Part shown: piece by piece, positions 1 to 8,536 of the stretch
Layout: each line of letters opens with the position of its first letter
How positions within the stretch are numbered: the first letter of the stretch is position 1
NCBI GenBank assembly: GCA_004570955.1
Contig: SPPL01000003.1
Location: 62,001 to 126,000, forward strand
Source of the DNA: Jeotgalicoccus nanhaiensis
Lineage (GTDB): Bacteria > Bacillota > Bacilli > Staphylococcales > Salinicoccaceae
Direction: 5' to 3'
DNA: 64,000 nt
Position numbers and translations under genes: made by a program
The notes under the pieces: model-generated
What the model saw: the letters and a program-made list of their open reading frames with translations, nothing else
What the model was told of the DNA's origin: nothing
Database searches by the model: none

Positions 1-505
1 CCTGCACTGTTTCAGTCCATGCTTTTTGCAGGCGCTGCTGAATCATTTTACTGCGCGCAAATATCATAACTCCTGAGGTATCCCTGTCCAGTCTGTGTAC
101 AATAAATACACGATTATTCGGATGAATACTTTGAACATATTCCATCAGCTGCCTGTAAGCAGTCATCTGTTTTTCTTTCTTTGAGCCCATCGATAAAAGA
201 CCGCTGTCTTTGTCGATAACAATGACAGCATCATCTTCATGAAGTACTTTCATACCTTTTAATTTTACACCTGAAGCCACACGCGTGCGTATCTGCACAA
301 GGTCTCCCGGCTTCAGGATATCGTCAAACTGAGTAGTCGGTTTATCATTCACCACAATCTGGCCGCGCTTTAAAATACCTTTTACAGCGTTACGGCTTTT
401 TGACGGCATGACTTTGAATAGAAATTCGAGGACTTCAGTCTGTTCCTTTACTGTCCACTCTTCATGACGCGGTGTATTTGGTTTATTTTTTGATTTTTTC
501 TTCAT
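1..505 (-). CDS. RluA-family pseudouridine synthase (3' part missing at window edge)
   Basis: This gene would isomerise specific uridines in RNA to pseudouridine in the cytoplasm. I read 168 residues from an ATG at 503-505. A lysine-rich start is followed by an S4-like RNA-binding segment (about residues 37-72) and the RluA signature HRLDRDTSG at 137-145, in which D140 is the expected catalytic aspartate. The C-terminal half of the catalytic domain lies beyond the left edge. Family assignment is firm; which RNA and which position it modifies cannot be told from this part. Confidence 0.85.
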   Translation of the reverse strand, partial: MKKKSKNKPNTPRHEEWTVKEQTEVLEFLFKVMPSKSRNAVKGILKRGQIVVNDKPTTQFDDILKPGDLVQIRTRVASGVKLKGMKVLHEDDAVIVIDKDSGLLSMGSKKEKQMTAYRQLMEYVQSIHPNNRVFIVHRLDRDTSGVMIFARSKMIQQRLQKAWTETVQ

Positions 506-610
506 CTTAAAATTCCTCTGCTTTATCTTATTTAAATGCTTTCACGGTACTAAGCGGTTCTTCTATTGTACTTCGTATATTCCTTAATTACAGTAAAATA
601 TTCATATTTA

Positions 611-643
611 AAAGCTTCCTGTCTAAATTCGGCAGGAAGCTTT
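611..643 (-). terminator. Hairpin between two minus-strand genes
   Basis: An 11-bp inverted repeat (AAAGCTTCCTG / CAGGAAGCTTT) lies just past the end of the SRPBCC gene. On the minus strand it is followed by TTTTAAAT, a modest U-tract, so it is a plausible but not strong intrinsic terminator. Confidence 0.5.
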
Positions 644-663
644 CCCAAATAAATTAACTTTAT

Positions 664-1104
664 TTAATTTTCACTGATTACTGCTTCTTCAAATTTCTTC
701 ATTTCCTTATTCATCACTGATTTAACAACAGGTTTCGCTGTCAGTACAAACATTCTGACACCTACGCTGCTTTCTATAGATGATTTCACGGTAAGTTCAG
801 AGTATTCACCTTTGGATTCCACGTTAAATAACGTTGTTATAACGCCCTGTTTTAACCTGGTTTTCATTATAATCTTATTGTTATCAGCGTATTCGATGAT
901 CTCATTTCTGAAACGGTAAGTCTTCTCTCTAACGCCGAGCGTTATTCTGAATTTAGTTCCTTTAGCACGTTTTCCTTTTGTACTATATTGAATATCTTTA
1001 AGAATACTGAATATATTTTTTAATTGCCTGTCATCATTTATGACTGCAAATACTTCTTCCGGTGATGCTTCCAGTTTGTCATTACGATAGCTGTATATAT
1101 CCAT
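664..1104 (-). CDS. SRPBCC (START-like) domain protein
   Basis: A 146-residue cytoplasmic protein made of one SRPBCC fold, the helix-grip fold that encloses a hydrophobic ligand pocket. The N-terminus (LEASPEEVFAVINDDRQL) is the typical first strand and helix of polyketide-cyclase-like members, and alternating strands fill residues 45-115. There is no signal peptide or membrane span. An AGGTGA ribosome site precedes the ATG. It is followed by its own hairpin and is separated by 67 bp from the YfcC gene upstream on the same strand. The ligand is unknown. Confidence 0.6.
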   Translation of the reverse strand: MDIYSYRNDKLEASPEEVFAVINDDRQLKNIFSILKDIQYSTKGKRAKGTKFRITLGVREKTYRFRNEIIEYADNNKIIMKTRLKQGVITTLFNVESKGEYSELTVKSSIESSVGVRMFVLTAKPVVKSVMNKEMKKFEEAVISEN

Positions 1105-1171
1105 GTGCTGTCACCTGCCTTTGTATTTATCTTTTCGTTACGACTATCTTTCGTTTTTTTTATCCTGTCAT

Positions 1172-2572
1172 TTAAAATGGTCCGAGATTAATCAGCACGG
1201 CGACTGTCAGAAGCACAAACGCTATTCCCGTCCATATTAAAAACAGCGGGAAAAACCACTTTGCCCATTTAATCCATGAAACTCCTGCTACAGCGAGACT
1301 GGCCATGAGCGGACCTGATGTCGGATATAATACATTTGAAAAACCATCACCGAACTGAAAGGCGAGAACACTGACCTGACGTGTAATACCTATCATGTCC
1401 GCGAGCGGTGTTTGAATCGGCATCATAATTGCTGCCTGCCCGCTTCCGGAGGGTACAAAGAAATTAAATACAGAGTTCATGATAAACATTCCGATTGCTG
1501 TTGCTACCGGCGGCAAGGCCGATAGAGGCTCAGATAATGCATTCACGAGTGTGTCTAGGATTTGACCGTTTTCCATGATTACGAGCACAGCTCTGGCCAG
1601 TCCGATAATCAGTGCACCATATACAAGGTTTTTACAGCCCTCTAAAAATGTAATAGCTATTGTATTGTAATTCATTCCTGCTATTATGCCTGCTATCAGT
1701 CCTATAATAACAAAAAATGCTGCCATATGATCTGTTGTCCATTGAAATTTAACTACCGCAAAGACGAAAAATATTAAAGCTGCACCAGTCCAAATTAAAA
1801 TCAGCTTATGCCGGCCGGAAAAATTTTCGTCAAAATTCAGTTCACTTTCTCCATCCTGCTCTATACCGATTAGGCTTCTCGACGGGTCATTTAATATTTT
1901 CTTACAGTAACGCCACGTATACCAGATTGTCACACCAACCAGAAGGACAAAAGCAATTAGCCTGAATACCATGCCGGAAAACAGCGGAAGTTCTGATATA
2001 TTATGGGCTATTCCCACTGTATAGGGATTAAGAAAACCTGCAGAAAAACCGACAAATGCCGCGTTAAATGTAATTGCGACTGCAACGAGTGCATCAAGTT
2101 TCAATGCTTTAACGAGCAGCACTCCTATGGCAACAAAAGGAATTACCGAGTTCGCGAGAGCTCCCACTGCTCCTCCCAAAGCAAATAAAATTATTATCGT
2201 TGCAATCAGCAGAAATTCCTTCCCTTTCATCGTGTCGATTGCTGAATAGATTCCTGTATGTATCGCACCGGATTTGTTGATAATTTCGAACATACCGCCG
2301 GCAAACAATACCAAAAATATCAATCCGGCACTTTCAACCATCCCTGTCTGGACTGACATAAATATATCCATGAAGCCTGCCGGCGAAGATTCAACATTCT
2401 CAAATGTCCCCGAGATTACAGTTGTAACCCCATCTGTTTCCTCCCTGTCAAACGCTCCGGCCGGCACAATATATGTTGCTGCTGCTGCCATTAACAGCAC
2501 CGCAAAAACAATGACATATGTATCTGGAAACTCCCGCTTCTTCCGCTTTCTTTTATCCGATTCTTTGACCAT
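1172..2572 (-). CDS. YfcC-family (DcuC-like) membrane carrier
   Basis: A 466-residue polytopic membrane protein of the YfcC/C4-dicarboxylate anaerobic carrier superfamily. It begins with a basic cytosolic tail (residues 1-14), then a first span and the extracellular PAGAFDREE loop that is characteristic of the family. About 11-12 hydrophobic spans follow, with a central cytosolic loop near 225-250. Conserved family stretches include FNAAFVGFSAGFLNPYTVG and SGSGQAAIMMPIQTPLADM. Length is normal. Members are annotated as transporting dicarboxylates, amino acids or short-chain acids, and the substrate cannot be told here. It diverges from codB across a 186-bp gap. Confidence 0.75.
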   Translation of the reverse strand: MVKESDKRKRKKREFPDTYVIVFAVLLMAAAATYIVPAGAFDREETDGVTTVISGTFENVESSPAGFMDIFMSVQTGMVESAGLIFLVLFAGGMFEIINKSGAIHTGIYSAIDTMKGKEFLLIATIIILFALGGAVGALANSVIPFVAIGVLLVKALKLDALVAVAITFNAAFVGFSAGFLNPYTVGIAHNISELPLFSGMVFRLIAFVLLVGVTIWYTWRYCKKILNDPSRSLIGIEQDGESELNFDENFSGRHKLILIWTGAALIFFVFAVVKFQWTTDHMAAFFVIIGLIAGIIAGMNYNTIAITFLEGCKNLVYGALIIGLARAVLVIMENGQILDTLVNALSEPLSALPPVATAIGMFIMNSVFNFFVPSGSGQAAIMMPIQTPLADMIGITRQVSVLAFQFGDGFSNVLYPTSGPLMASLAVAGVSWIKWAKWFFPLFLIWTGIAFVLLTVAVLINLGPF

Positions 2573-2758
2573 AAAACAACACCCCTTTTAACATCTGAAT
2601 ATTCTATAAATTTAAAAATATATTACTATACTACCATAGATATAAATTATGCAAATTGTATTTTTATGCATTTAAATTAAGTACTGCTCCAATTACCTTT
2701 TATAATTTGGTTAATTACATTAAAGACGGGTATTTATAATTGGAATATTTTAGCCGTT

Positions 2759-3958
2759 ATGCTTTCACTGAGCTTTTTCTCAGCGAGTATGTGGTCAGGC
2801 GGAACATTAGGTGAAGGGCTGTCTTTTACGAGCTTTATTCTGATTGTTCTTGCCGGTAATTTAATACTCGGTTTATACACAGGCGCGCTCGCTTATATCG
2901 CTGCTAAAACCGGGTTATCGACTCATCTTCTTGCTCGTTATGCTTTCGGTAAGCACGGCTCTTATATTACTTCTTTTCTGCTCGCATCCACCCAGGTGTG
3001 CTGGTTTGGTGTCGGTCTTGCTATGTTTGCTGTACCTGTGTCGATTGCTACAGGGATTAACGTATTTGTGTTAATCGGGGTCTTCGGTGCGCTGATGACT
3101 ATCTCGTCAATTTTCGGTTTAAAAGCTCTCGCGCTTCTCGGTTTTATCAGTGTGCCGACTATCGCAATATTTGGTTCTTATTCTGTGACCGATGCTGTCA
3201 ATTCAATGGGCGGCATGGAAGCTCTCTTTGCTTATGAACCTTCACAGTCAATCAGTATTGCTCTCGCGCTGACTATCTGTGTAGGATCCTTTATCAGTGC
3301 CGGAACACTGACTCCCGATTTCACACGTTTTGCAAAATCAGCTAAATCTGCAGTCAGCTCAAGCATAATCGCTTTCTTTTTAGGGAACTCACTGATGTTC
3401 CTGTTCGGCGCAGTCGGTGCTATGGCATTTGGTATTGCTGATATTTCAGAAGTGATGCTGCTCCAAGGGCTAATGATTCCGGCCATTATTGTACTCGGCT
3501 TAAATATCTGGACGACAAACGACAGCGCACTTTACGCGTCAGGTCTGGGTTTTGCAAATATTTTCAAGCTCCCTAAAAAATATATCGTCGTATTCAATGG
3601 TATATTAGGAACCATCGCAGCGATGTGGCTGTACAATAACTTTGTCGGATTCTTAACACTGCTGGGTTCTGCCTTGCCGTCAATCGGTGCAATTATACTC
3701 GCAGATTACTTTATTGTCAGACGCGGAAAATATGCAGCATACAGTATAGTAGAATTTAAATCGTTAAACCGCGTTGCTCTCTTCGCCTGGATTGCAGGTA
3801 TTGCTTTAGCAAATTTCGCACCGGGAATTCCTCCGCTTAACGCTTTACTTGGAAGCAGTGTCATTTACGTTGCAGGTATGAAACTTGCAACATATAAAGA
3901 AACAGTTTCAGTTAAAGCTCCAATAAAAACAAAGGATGAGATTGTACGTGATTATTAA
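2759..3958 (+). CDS. codB: Cytosine permease CodB, N-terminus apparently shortened
   Basis: NCS1-family transporter that brings cytosine into the cell for CodA, encoded next door. The sequence matches CodB closely across the spans, for example [23 protein letters not shown] and [19 protein letters not shown]. The first ATG at 2759 falls inside what is normally the first transmembrane segment, and no ribosome site precedes it. The frame stays open back to 2681 and encodes plausible CodB-like residues ([11 protein letters not shown]) but offers no ATG, GTG or TTG. Either a rare start codon is used or about 20-25 N-terminal residues have been lost. The 3' end overlaps codA. Confidence 0.8.
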   Translation: MLSLSFFSASMWSGGTLGEGLSFTSFILIVLAGNLILGLYTGALAYIAAKTGLSTHLLARYAFGKHGSYITSFLLASTQVCWFGVGLAMFAVPVSIATGINVFVLIGVFGALMTISSIFGLKALALLGFISVPTIAIFGSYSVTDAVNSMGGMEALFAYEPSQSISIALALTICVGSFISAGTLTPDFTRFAKSAKSAVSSSIIAFFLGNSLMFLFGAVGAMAFGIADISEVMLLQGLMIPAIIVLGLNIWTTNDSALYASGLGFANIFKLPKKYIVVFNGILGTIAAMWLYNNFVGFLTLLGSALPSIGAIILADYFIVRRGKYAAYSIVEFKSLNRVALFAWIAGIALANFAPGIPPLNALLGSSVIYVAGMKLATYKETVSVKAPIKTKDEIVRDY

Positions 3959-5210
3959 AAATGCTTCACTCAGAGGAAAGACAGGATTATGGAACATCAC
4001 AATTGAAAATGGAAAATTTAAAAATATTACACAAAATAAAGTTAAAGACACCGAGAATACTCTAGATGTAAACGGATCACTTGTACTGCCGCCGTTTATC
4101 GAACCGCATATTCACTTGGATACAACACTGACCGCCGGTGAACCGGAATGGAACTTAAGCGGCACCTTGTTTGAGGGTATTCAGAGATGGTCCGAGCGCA
4201 AGGAATCATTAACACTCGAAGATGTTAAAACCCGCTCGAAAAAAGCAATTAAATGGCAGATTGCCCAGGGTATTCAGCACATCCGTACACATGTAGATGT
4301 TACTGATCCGGAACTGACCGCCTTAAAAGCAATGATTGAAGTAAAAGAAGAACTTGCAGAGTTCGTAAACATTCAGCTGGTTGCCTTTCCGCAAGAAGGA
4401 ATTTTATCGTACCCGAACGGCAAAGAACTGCTGGAAGAAGCAGTAAAACTCGGTGCCGATGTAGTCGGGGGTATTCCCCACTTCGAATTCACCAGAGAGT
4501 ACGGGGTGGAATCGATGAAAATCGCCTTCGATTTAGCAGAAAAATACGACAAGCTGGTCGATATTCACTGTGATGAAATCGATGACGAGCAGTCGCGCTT
4601 CGTGGAAGTTGTCGCAAATGAAGCATATCAGCGCGGCTACGGCAAGAAAACGACGGCGAGTCATACAACAGCAATGGGCTCTTATAATGATGCGTATACA
4701 GCTAAATTGTTCCGCCTGCTTAAAATGTCCAATATCAACTTTGTATCTAACCCGCTGATTAATATTCATCTTCAGGGCCGTTTTGATACGTATCCAAAAC
4801 GCCGCGGATTAACTAGAGTGAAAGAAATCCAGGCAGCAGGCATGAACATCTGTTTTGGCCACGATGATATCTTTGATCCATGGTATCCGCTCGGCACAGG
4901 AAACATGCTGCAGGTGCTTCACATGGGCATTCATGCAGCACAATTAATGGGTTACGAAGAAATTATCAACTCAATTGATCTGGTTACAAAAAACAGTGCA
5001 AAAACTCTGCACATAGAAGATGAATATGGTATAGAAGCAGGCAAACCTGCAAACTTTATCGTGCTGAATGCAGATAATGAATTCGATGTTATCCGCAAAC
5101 AGGCAGCTGTGACGCATTCATACAGAAACGGGAAACTGATTGCGGGAACAAAACCTGCGGAAACGATGATTAACCTTGGTACAGAAGAGAAAATTGATTT
5201 TGAAAGATAA
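3936..5210 (+). CDS. codA: Cytosine deaminase CodA
   Basis: Amidohydrolase-superfamily enzyme that converts cytosine to uracil and ammonia for pyrimidine salvage. Metal-binding and active-site motifs are visible: [16 protein letters not shown] (HxH), [20 protein letters not shown] and [17 protein letters not shown]. Length (about 420 residues) is normal. It overlaps the end of codB by about 20 bases, indicating translational coupling. Three in-frame starts are close together (ATG 3936, TTG 3942, GTG 3948). The AAAGGA at 3931-3936 favours one of the last two, so the protein may begin VIIKNASL. A strong terminator follows. Confidence 0.9.
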   Translation: MRLYVIIKNASLRGKTGLWNITIENGKFKNITQNKVKDTENTLDVNGSLVLPPFIEPHIHLDTTLTAGEPEWNLSGTLFEGIQRWSERKESLTLEDVKTRSKKAIKWQIAQGIQHIRTHVDVTDPELTALKAMIEVKEELAEFVNIQLVAFPQEGILSYPNGKELLEEAVKLGADVVGGIPHFEFTREYGVESMKIAFDLAEKYDKLVDIHCDEIDDEQSRFVEVVANEAYQRGYGKKTTASHTTAMGSYNDAYTAKLFRLLKMSNINFVSNPLINIHLQGRFDTYPKRRGLTRVKEIQAAGMNICFGHDDIFDPWYPLGTGNMLQVLHMGIHAAQLMGYEEIINSIDLVTKNSAKTLHIEDEYGIEAGKPANFIVLNADNEFDVIRKQAAVTHSYRNGKLIAGTKPAETMINLGTEEKIDFER

Positions 5211-5222
5211 TAAGGCTTTCCA

Positions 5223-5252
5223 CTGCCGCTGCTCTGCAGCAGGCAGTTTTTT
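5223..5252 (+). terminator. Terminator of codBA
   Basis: A GC-rich stem (CTGCCGCTGC paired with GCAGCAGGCAG, one bulged A) is followed by TTTTTT, 13 bases past the codA stop. Confidence 0.8.
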
Positions 5253-5269
5253 CGTTATTGCACAGCTAT

Positions 5270-5283
5270 CCTGTTAAAATTAA
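5270..5283 (+). promoter_or_regulatory. Promoter-like element, copy 1 (before the glutaredoxin)
   Basis: CCTGTTAAAATTAA, which contains TGTTAAAAT, an extended -10 pattern (TGnTAAAAT). The same 14 bases recur at 5582-5595 before the small Cys-pair gene. No good -35 is visible. Confidence 0.4.
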
Positions 5284-5314
5284 GTAACTAATGGAAAATG
5301 AAAGAGGAAACATT

Positions 5315-5551
5315 ATGACTGAAAAAGCAGTAATCTACACATCTGCGACATGTCCAGTATGCGGCATGGCGAAAGATCTTTTAAATTCAATGGATATAGA
5401 ATATAAAGAAATCAAAGTCGATATCAATCCGGTCTCGACCGTCAGACTGATTGCGAAAACAGGTAAATTCACAGTACCTCAGACGATTATTAAGGGCACA
5501 GTTATTTCCGGCTTCAACCCTGATAAAGTCATTGAAGCGGTACACGGCTAA
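5315..5551 (+). CDS. Glutaredoxin-family thiol-disulfide protein
   Basis: A 78-residue single-domain glutaredoxin-like protein. The redox-active pair CPVC sits at the start of helix 1 after the YTSATCPVCG strand-turn, the cis-proline stretch is FTVPQTII, and the glycine turn is ISGFNPD. It likely catalyses dithiol/disulfide exchange in the cytoplasm. The ATG at 5315 is preferred over the upstream ATG at 5291 because GAAAGAGG lies at the right distance before it. It sits just ahead of two other thiol-related genes, although each has its own promoter-like element. Confidence 0.85.
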   Translation: MTEKAVIYTSATCPVCGMAKDLLNSMDIEYKEIKVDINPVSTVRLIAKTGKFTVPQTIIKGTVISGFNPDKVIEAVHG

Positions 5552-5581
5552 CAGGCAGTTTTATCGAGTAATTTCATACAC

Positions 5582-5595
5582 CCTGTTAAAATTAA
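5582..5595 (+). promoter_or_regulatory. Promoter-like element, copy 2 (before the Cys-pair peptide)
   Basis: An exact 14-base repeat of the element at 5270-5283 (CCTGTTAAAATTAA), 42 bp upstream of the next start codon. This suggests shared control of the glutaredoxin and the small-protein/FrnE pair. Confidence 0.4.
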
Positions 5596-5636
5596 AGACA
5601 GTGAAAGATCCGTTTTACATGAAAGGAGTTTTAATC

Positions 5637-5792
5637 ATGAGTGTAAAAGAAAATGAGAACAATATCTTAAAAGAAGAGCCAAAAGAAATTAAAGGAATTG
5701 AGACTTTAGATTTTGGCACTTCAGGTATGGTATGTGACTTCGAGACCGGCGTATGCGGTCCAATCAACGAAGAGAAAGAGGATAAAAAATAA
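5637..5792 (+). CDS. Small 51-residue protein with a Cys pair, coupled to FrnE-like gene
   Basis: An acidic, soluble 51-residue protein with a strong AAAGGAG ribosome site before the ATG at 5637. Its only cysteines lie in MVCDFETGVCG (C33 and C40), a spacing that suggests a disulfide or metal-binding loop. The TAA stop overlaps the ATG of the DsbA-like gene (TAATG), so the two are translated together. That makes a role as substrate, partner or redox peptide of the downstream oxidoreductase reasonable. I do not recognise a named family, and the function is inferred only from context. Confidence 0.75.
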   Translation: MSVKENENNILKEEPKEIKGIETLDFGTSGMVCDFETGVCGPINEEKEDKK

Positions 5793-6439
5793 TGAAAATT
5801 ACAATCTGGTCAGATTTCGTATGTCCATTCTGCTTTATCGGACAGGCGAATTTAGATAACGCTCTTAAGACATTCGCACATAAAGACGAAGTTGAAATTG
5901 AATACAAGAGCTTCCAGCTGATGCCGGATGCTGAATATACTCCAGGTGAAACGTATGCAGAAACTTTCGCTAAAATGAAAGGCATTCCTGAAGAACGCGC
6001 TAAAGACATGTTTTCACAAGTAATAGAAACAGGTGAAAAAGCAGGCGTTGAAATTAATTATGATATCGCTAAATTAACGAATACATTCGACGCTCACCGC
6101 GTGTTCCAGTATGCTAAAGAACAAGGCAAAGGAACTGACTTCTTTAAAGCACTCTACGATGCACACTTCACAAACGGCGAGGTGCTGAATGATGAAGAAA
6201 CACTCGTCCGTCTGTCAGAATCAGTCGGTTTAGACGGTGATACTGTGCGCGGTACTATCAACAGCGACCAGTATAAACAGGACGTCAATGTCGACATCTC
6301 GCAGGCATCACAATTAGGAGTACAGGGCGTGCCATTCTTCCTGGTAAACGATAAATATTCTATCTCAGGCGCGCAGCCTGTCGAATTATTCGAAGAAGCA
6401 TTAGAGAAGATTTACCATGAAGGACAGGACGCTGAATAA
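5792..6439 (+). CDS. FrnE-like DsbA-family oxidoreductase
   Basis: A 215-residue thioredoxin-fold protein with a helical insertion, typical of the cytoplasmic FrnE/DsbA group (2-hydroxychromene-2-carboxylate isomerase-like). The N-terminal strand MKITIWSDFVCPFCFIG carries the CPFC redox motif at about residues 11-14, and the cis-proline loop is GVQGVPFFLVND near residue 180. It has no signal peptide. The start overlaps the stop of the small Cys-pair gene by one base. FrnE homologues have been linked to oxidative-stress tolerance; the exact substrate is unknown. Downstream lies the 41-bp repeat array instead of an immediate terminator. Confidence 0.85.
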   Translation: MKITIWSDFVCPFCFIGQANLDNALKTFAHKDEVEIEYKSFQLMPDAEYTPGETYAETFAKMKGIPEERAKDMFSQVIETGEKAGVEINYDIAKLTNTFDAHRVFQYAKEQGKGTDFFKALYDAHFTNGEVLNDEETLVRLSESVGLDGDTVRGTINSDQYKQDVNVDISQASQLGVQGVPFFLVNDKYSISGAQPVELFEEALEKIYHEGQDAE

Positions 6440-6467
6440 GGAATGATTTTTAGGGGGTGAGAGTGTT

Positions 6468-7033
6468 TGGATTGGTATGAGAGTCTGTCATACCAACCCC
6501 AGCTCCCTGGGATACACATGAGACCCAATCATATCAACCCCAGAGCCCTGGGATACACATGAGACCCAATCATGCCAACCCCAGAACTCTGGGACACACA
6601 TGAGACCCAATCATACCAACCCCAGAGCCCTGAGATACACATGAGACCCAATCATACCAACCCCAGCTCCCTAGGATACACATGAGACCCGATCATATCA
6701 ACCCCAGAGCCCTGGGATACACATGAGATTCGATCATACCAACCCCAGCTTCCTGGGATACACATAAGACCCGATCATACCAACCCCAGCTCCCTGGGAT
6801 ACACATGAGACCCGATCATATCAACCCCAGAGCCCTGGGATACACATGAGACCCAATCATACCAACCCCAGCTCCCTGGGATACACATGAGACCCGATCA
6901 TATCAACCCCAGCTCCCTGGGATACACATGAGATTCGATCATACCAACCCCAGCTCCCTGGGATACACATGAGACCCGATCATATCAACCCCAGCTCCCT
7001 GGGATACACATGAGACCCGATCATATCAACCCC
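6468..7033 (+). repeat. 41-bp palindromic tandem repeat array 1 (about 14 units)
   Basis: Thirteen units start with GGGATACACATGA-type sequence at 6509 and every 41 bp to 7001, with no insertions or deletions. A divergent first unit spans 6468-6508. Each unit contains an imperfect inverted repeat: a GGGATACACATGA arm, a 7-base loop (GACCCGA, GACCCAA or GATTCGA) and a TCATACCAACCCC arm. A second short stem follows (CCCAG / CTGGG across the unit junction). Substitutions cluster in the loop and in the CTCC/AGCC linker. The array lies between convergent frnE-like and sodC genes. No spacers are present, so it is not CRISPR. Confidence 0.95.
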
Positions 7034-7056
7034 AACACTATCTTCAGCCTAACGAA

Positions 7057-7096
7057 AGGCCGGATAATCCATCTTCAGGATTATCCGGCCTTTTTT
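7057..7096 (+). terminator. Terminator between convergent genes
   Basis: AGGCCGGATAATCC pairs with GGATTATCCGGCC (14-bp stem, 7-base loop) followed by TTTTTT on the plus strand. On the minus strand a shorter TTT follows, so it may serve sodC as well. Confidence 0.85.
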
Positions 7097-7105
7097 CATT
7101 TAAAA

Positions 7106-7654
7106 TTATTTAGCTTCTGAAATGACACCGCAAGCAACCGGAGTACCCGCATCGCCTGAAGGCTGTGTCATGTAATCATCTTCATCTGAGTGAATGATTA
7201 ATGCAGTTCCTTCTTCTGTCAGCAAAGTATTATCCAGATTTTCATCTAAAATAGAGACATTCTCAGCATTAATCTCCGTTGAAACCGTACCATCTTCTGC
7301 AACTTCAATATTTTCTAAATCTCCTGCATGAGGTCCGTCTTCATGATCAAAGCCGTGAGCTGCATCTGTCGGATTATAGTGATCTCCGGCCGTTTCAAAG
7401 TCAGGTCCTTCACACATTCCGGCATTATGAATATGAATGCCGTGCATTCCGGGTTCAAGTCCTTCAGCTTCCAGTGCGATTGTTAATCCATCATCCGCTT
7501 CAGAGAAAGTTGCTGTGCCTATCTCTTCTTCATCGCCGTTTATCATGGTGACTTCAATTTCTTCCGATGGGTCCTGTGTCGGCGCTTCACCGTCGCTGCA
7601 TGCTGCGAGTACCAGAATCGCGAGTAACATTGGCAAGTACATCAAACGCTTCAT
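7106..7654 (-). CDS. sodC: Superoxide dismutase [Cu-Zn], lipoprotein
   Basis: Removes superoxide at the outer face of the membrane. The start at 7654 is chosen because GGAGGG precedes it; an upstream ATG would put 14 extra residues before the signal peptide. The N-terminus MKRLMYLPMLLAILVLAACS is a lipoprotein signal with a lipobox ending LAAC. Copper and zinc ligands are in MHGIHIHNAGMC, GDHYNPTDAAHG and HAGDL. The C-terminal family signature appears as HSDEDDYMTQPSGDAGTPVACG, shortened here to its key residues H, DD, T and PSG. Length (182 residues) is normal. Confidence 0.92.
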   Translation of the reverse strand: MKRLMYLPMLLAILVLAACSDGEAPTQDPSEEIEVTMINGDEEEIGTATFSEADDGLTIALEAEGLEPGMHGIHIHNAGMCEGPDFETAGDHYNPTDAAHGFDHEDGPHAGDLENIEVAEDGTVSTEINAENVSILDENLDNTLLTEEGTALIIHSDEDDYMTQPSGDAGTPVACGVISEAK

Positions 7655-7771
7655 AATAATCCCTCCAGCTTTTTGTAAACCTGTTCCCCTGTTCAACTCA
7701 TTTAAACCTTCATTCTAAAACAAAGAGTGATATGATAAATTTCAAATACTCAAATATATGGAGATGTTTTC

Positions 7772-8536
7772 ATGGAGACTATCTTATATGTTTTAACTTT
7801 TGATTTTTGGCTGTTGTTTAGCATCGGTATCGGTTCCTCGATTATCGGCTCCATGTTCGGGGCTGCCGGTTTAGTGACAATTCCCGCCATGCTTATCGTT
7901 GGAATCCCGATTCATCTCAGTATTGCCGCCAATAAATTTGCTACGGGTCTGTCGGCCTTTACCAATGTGATGACTTTTTACCGCAGAAAGAGTCTCGATT
8001 TAAAAATGACTGCCAAACAAATAATCACAGGTATTGCAGGCGGTGTATGCGGTGCTTTTTTTGCTACACAGCTGTCGGAACATACTATGAATATTATTGC
8101 CTCTATCCTGCTTGTTTTTTCTTTTTTCATCGTTGTAATCAGCAGAAAATATATGGATGAAATGACCCCTTCCCGTCAGCCAAAGAGCACAAAGTTAGTC
8201 GCTCCTTTTTTTATCAGTATATACGACGGTGGATTCGGTCCGGGATCTGCGACCATGAGTATTACCTATTATCTCCATCGCAGTTACGGCTATCAGAAAG
8301 CTGCTGAGTTTTCCCGGGTAATAATTTTTGCAAGCTGTTTCGGAGGTTTTATCTGGTTCTACATTCAAGGTCTGGTCCGGTGGGATATAGCAATCCCAGT
8401 GACACTCGGTGCCATTATCGGTTCCCATATTGGAATTCTGCTGCTGCCGAAATTGAATATGAAATGGGTCCGTCTGATTCTTCCGCTAATATTTCTTATC
8501 CTTATTGCACAAGTATTCATAGAGCTGTTTTTCTAA
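7772..8536 (+). CDS. TSUP-family (TauE/SafE) membrane exporter
   Basis: A 254-residue membrane protein with about eight hydrophobic spans in the two-fold repeat arrangement of the TauE/SafE family. Both halves carry the family glycine-rich helices (GSSIIGSMFGAAGLVTIPA and the YDGGFGPGSATMS segment). Members are proposed to move sulfite, sulfoacetate or related organic anions across the membrane. The substrate is not deducible here. It ends four bases inside the convergent glycerate kinase gene, so no shared terminator separates them. Confidence 0.82.
   Translation: METILYVLTFDFWLLFSIGIGSSIIGSMFGAAGLVTIPAMLIVGIPIHLSIAANKFATGLSAFTNVMTFYRRKSLDLKMTAKQIITGIAGGVCGAFFATQLSEHTMNIIASILLVFSFFIVVISRKYMDEMTPSRQPKSTKLVAPFFISIYDGGFGPGSATMSITYYLHRSYGYQKAAEFSRVIIFASCFGGFIWFYIQGLVRWDIAIPVTLGAIIGSHIGILLLPKLNMKWVRLILPLIFLILIAQVFIELFF

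Noticed and set aside
6468-7033. CRISPR array
   Set aside because: Units are tandem with a strict 41-bp period and no unique spacers; no cas genes are nearby.
8309-8322. Third Noc box (TTTTCCCGGGTAAT)
   Set aside because: Two mismatches to the consensus and inside a coding gene; too weak to list as a feature.
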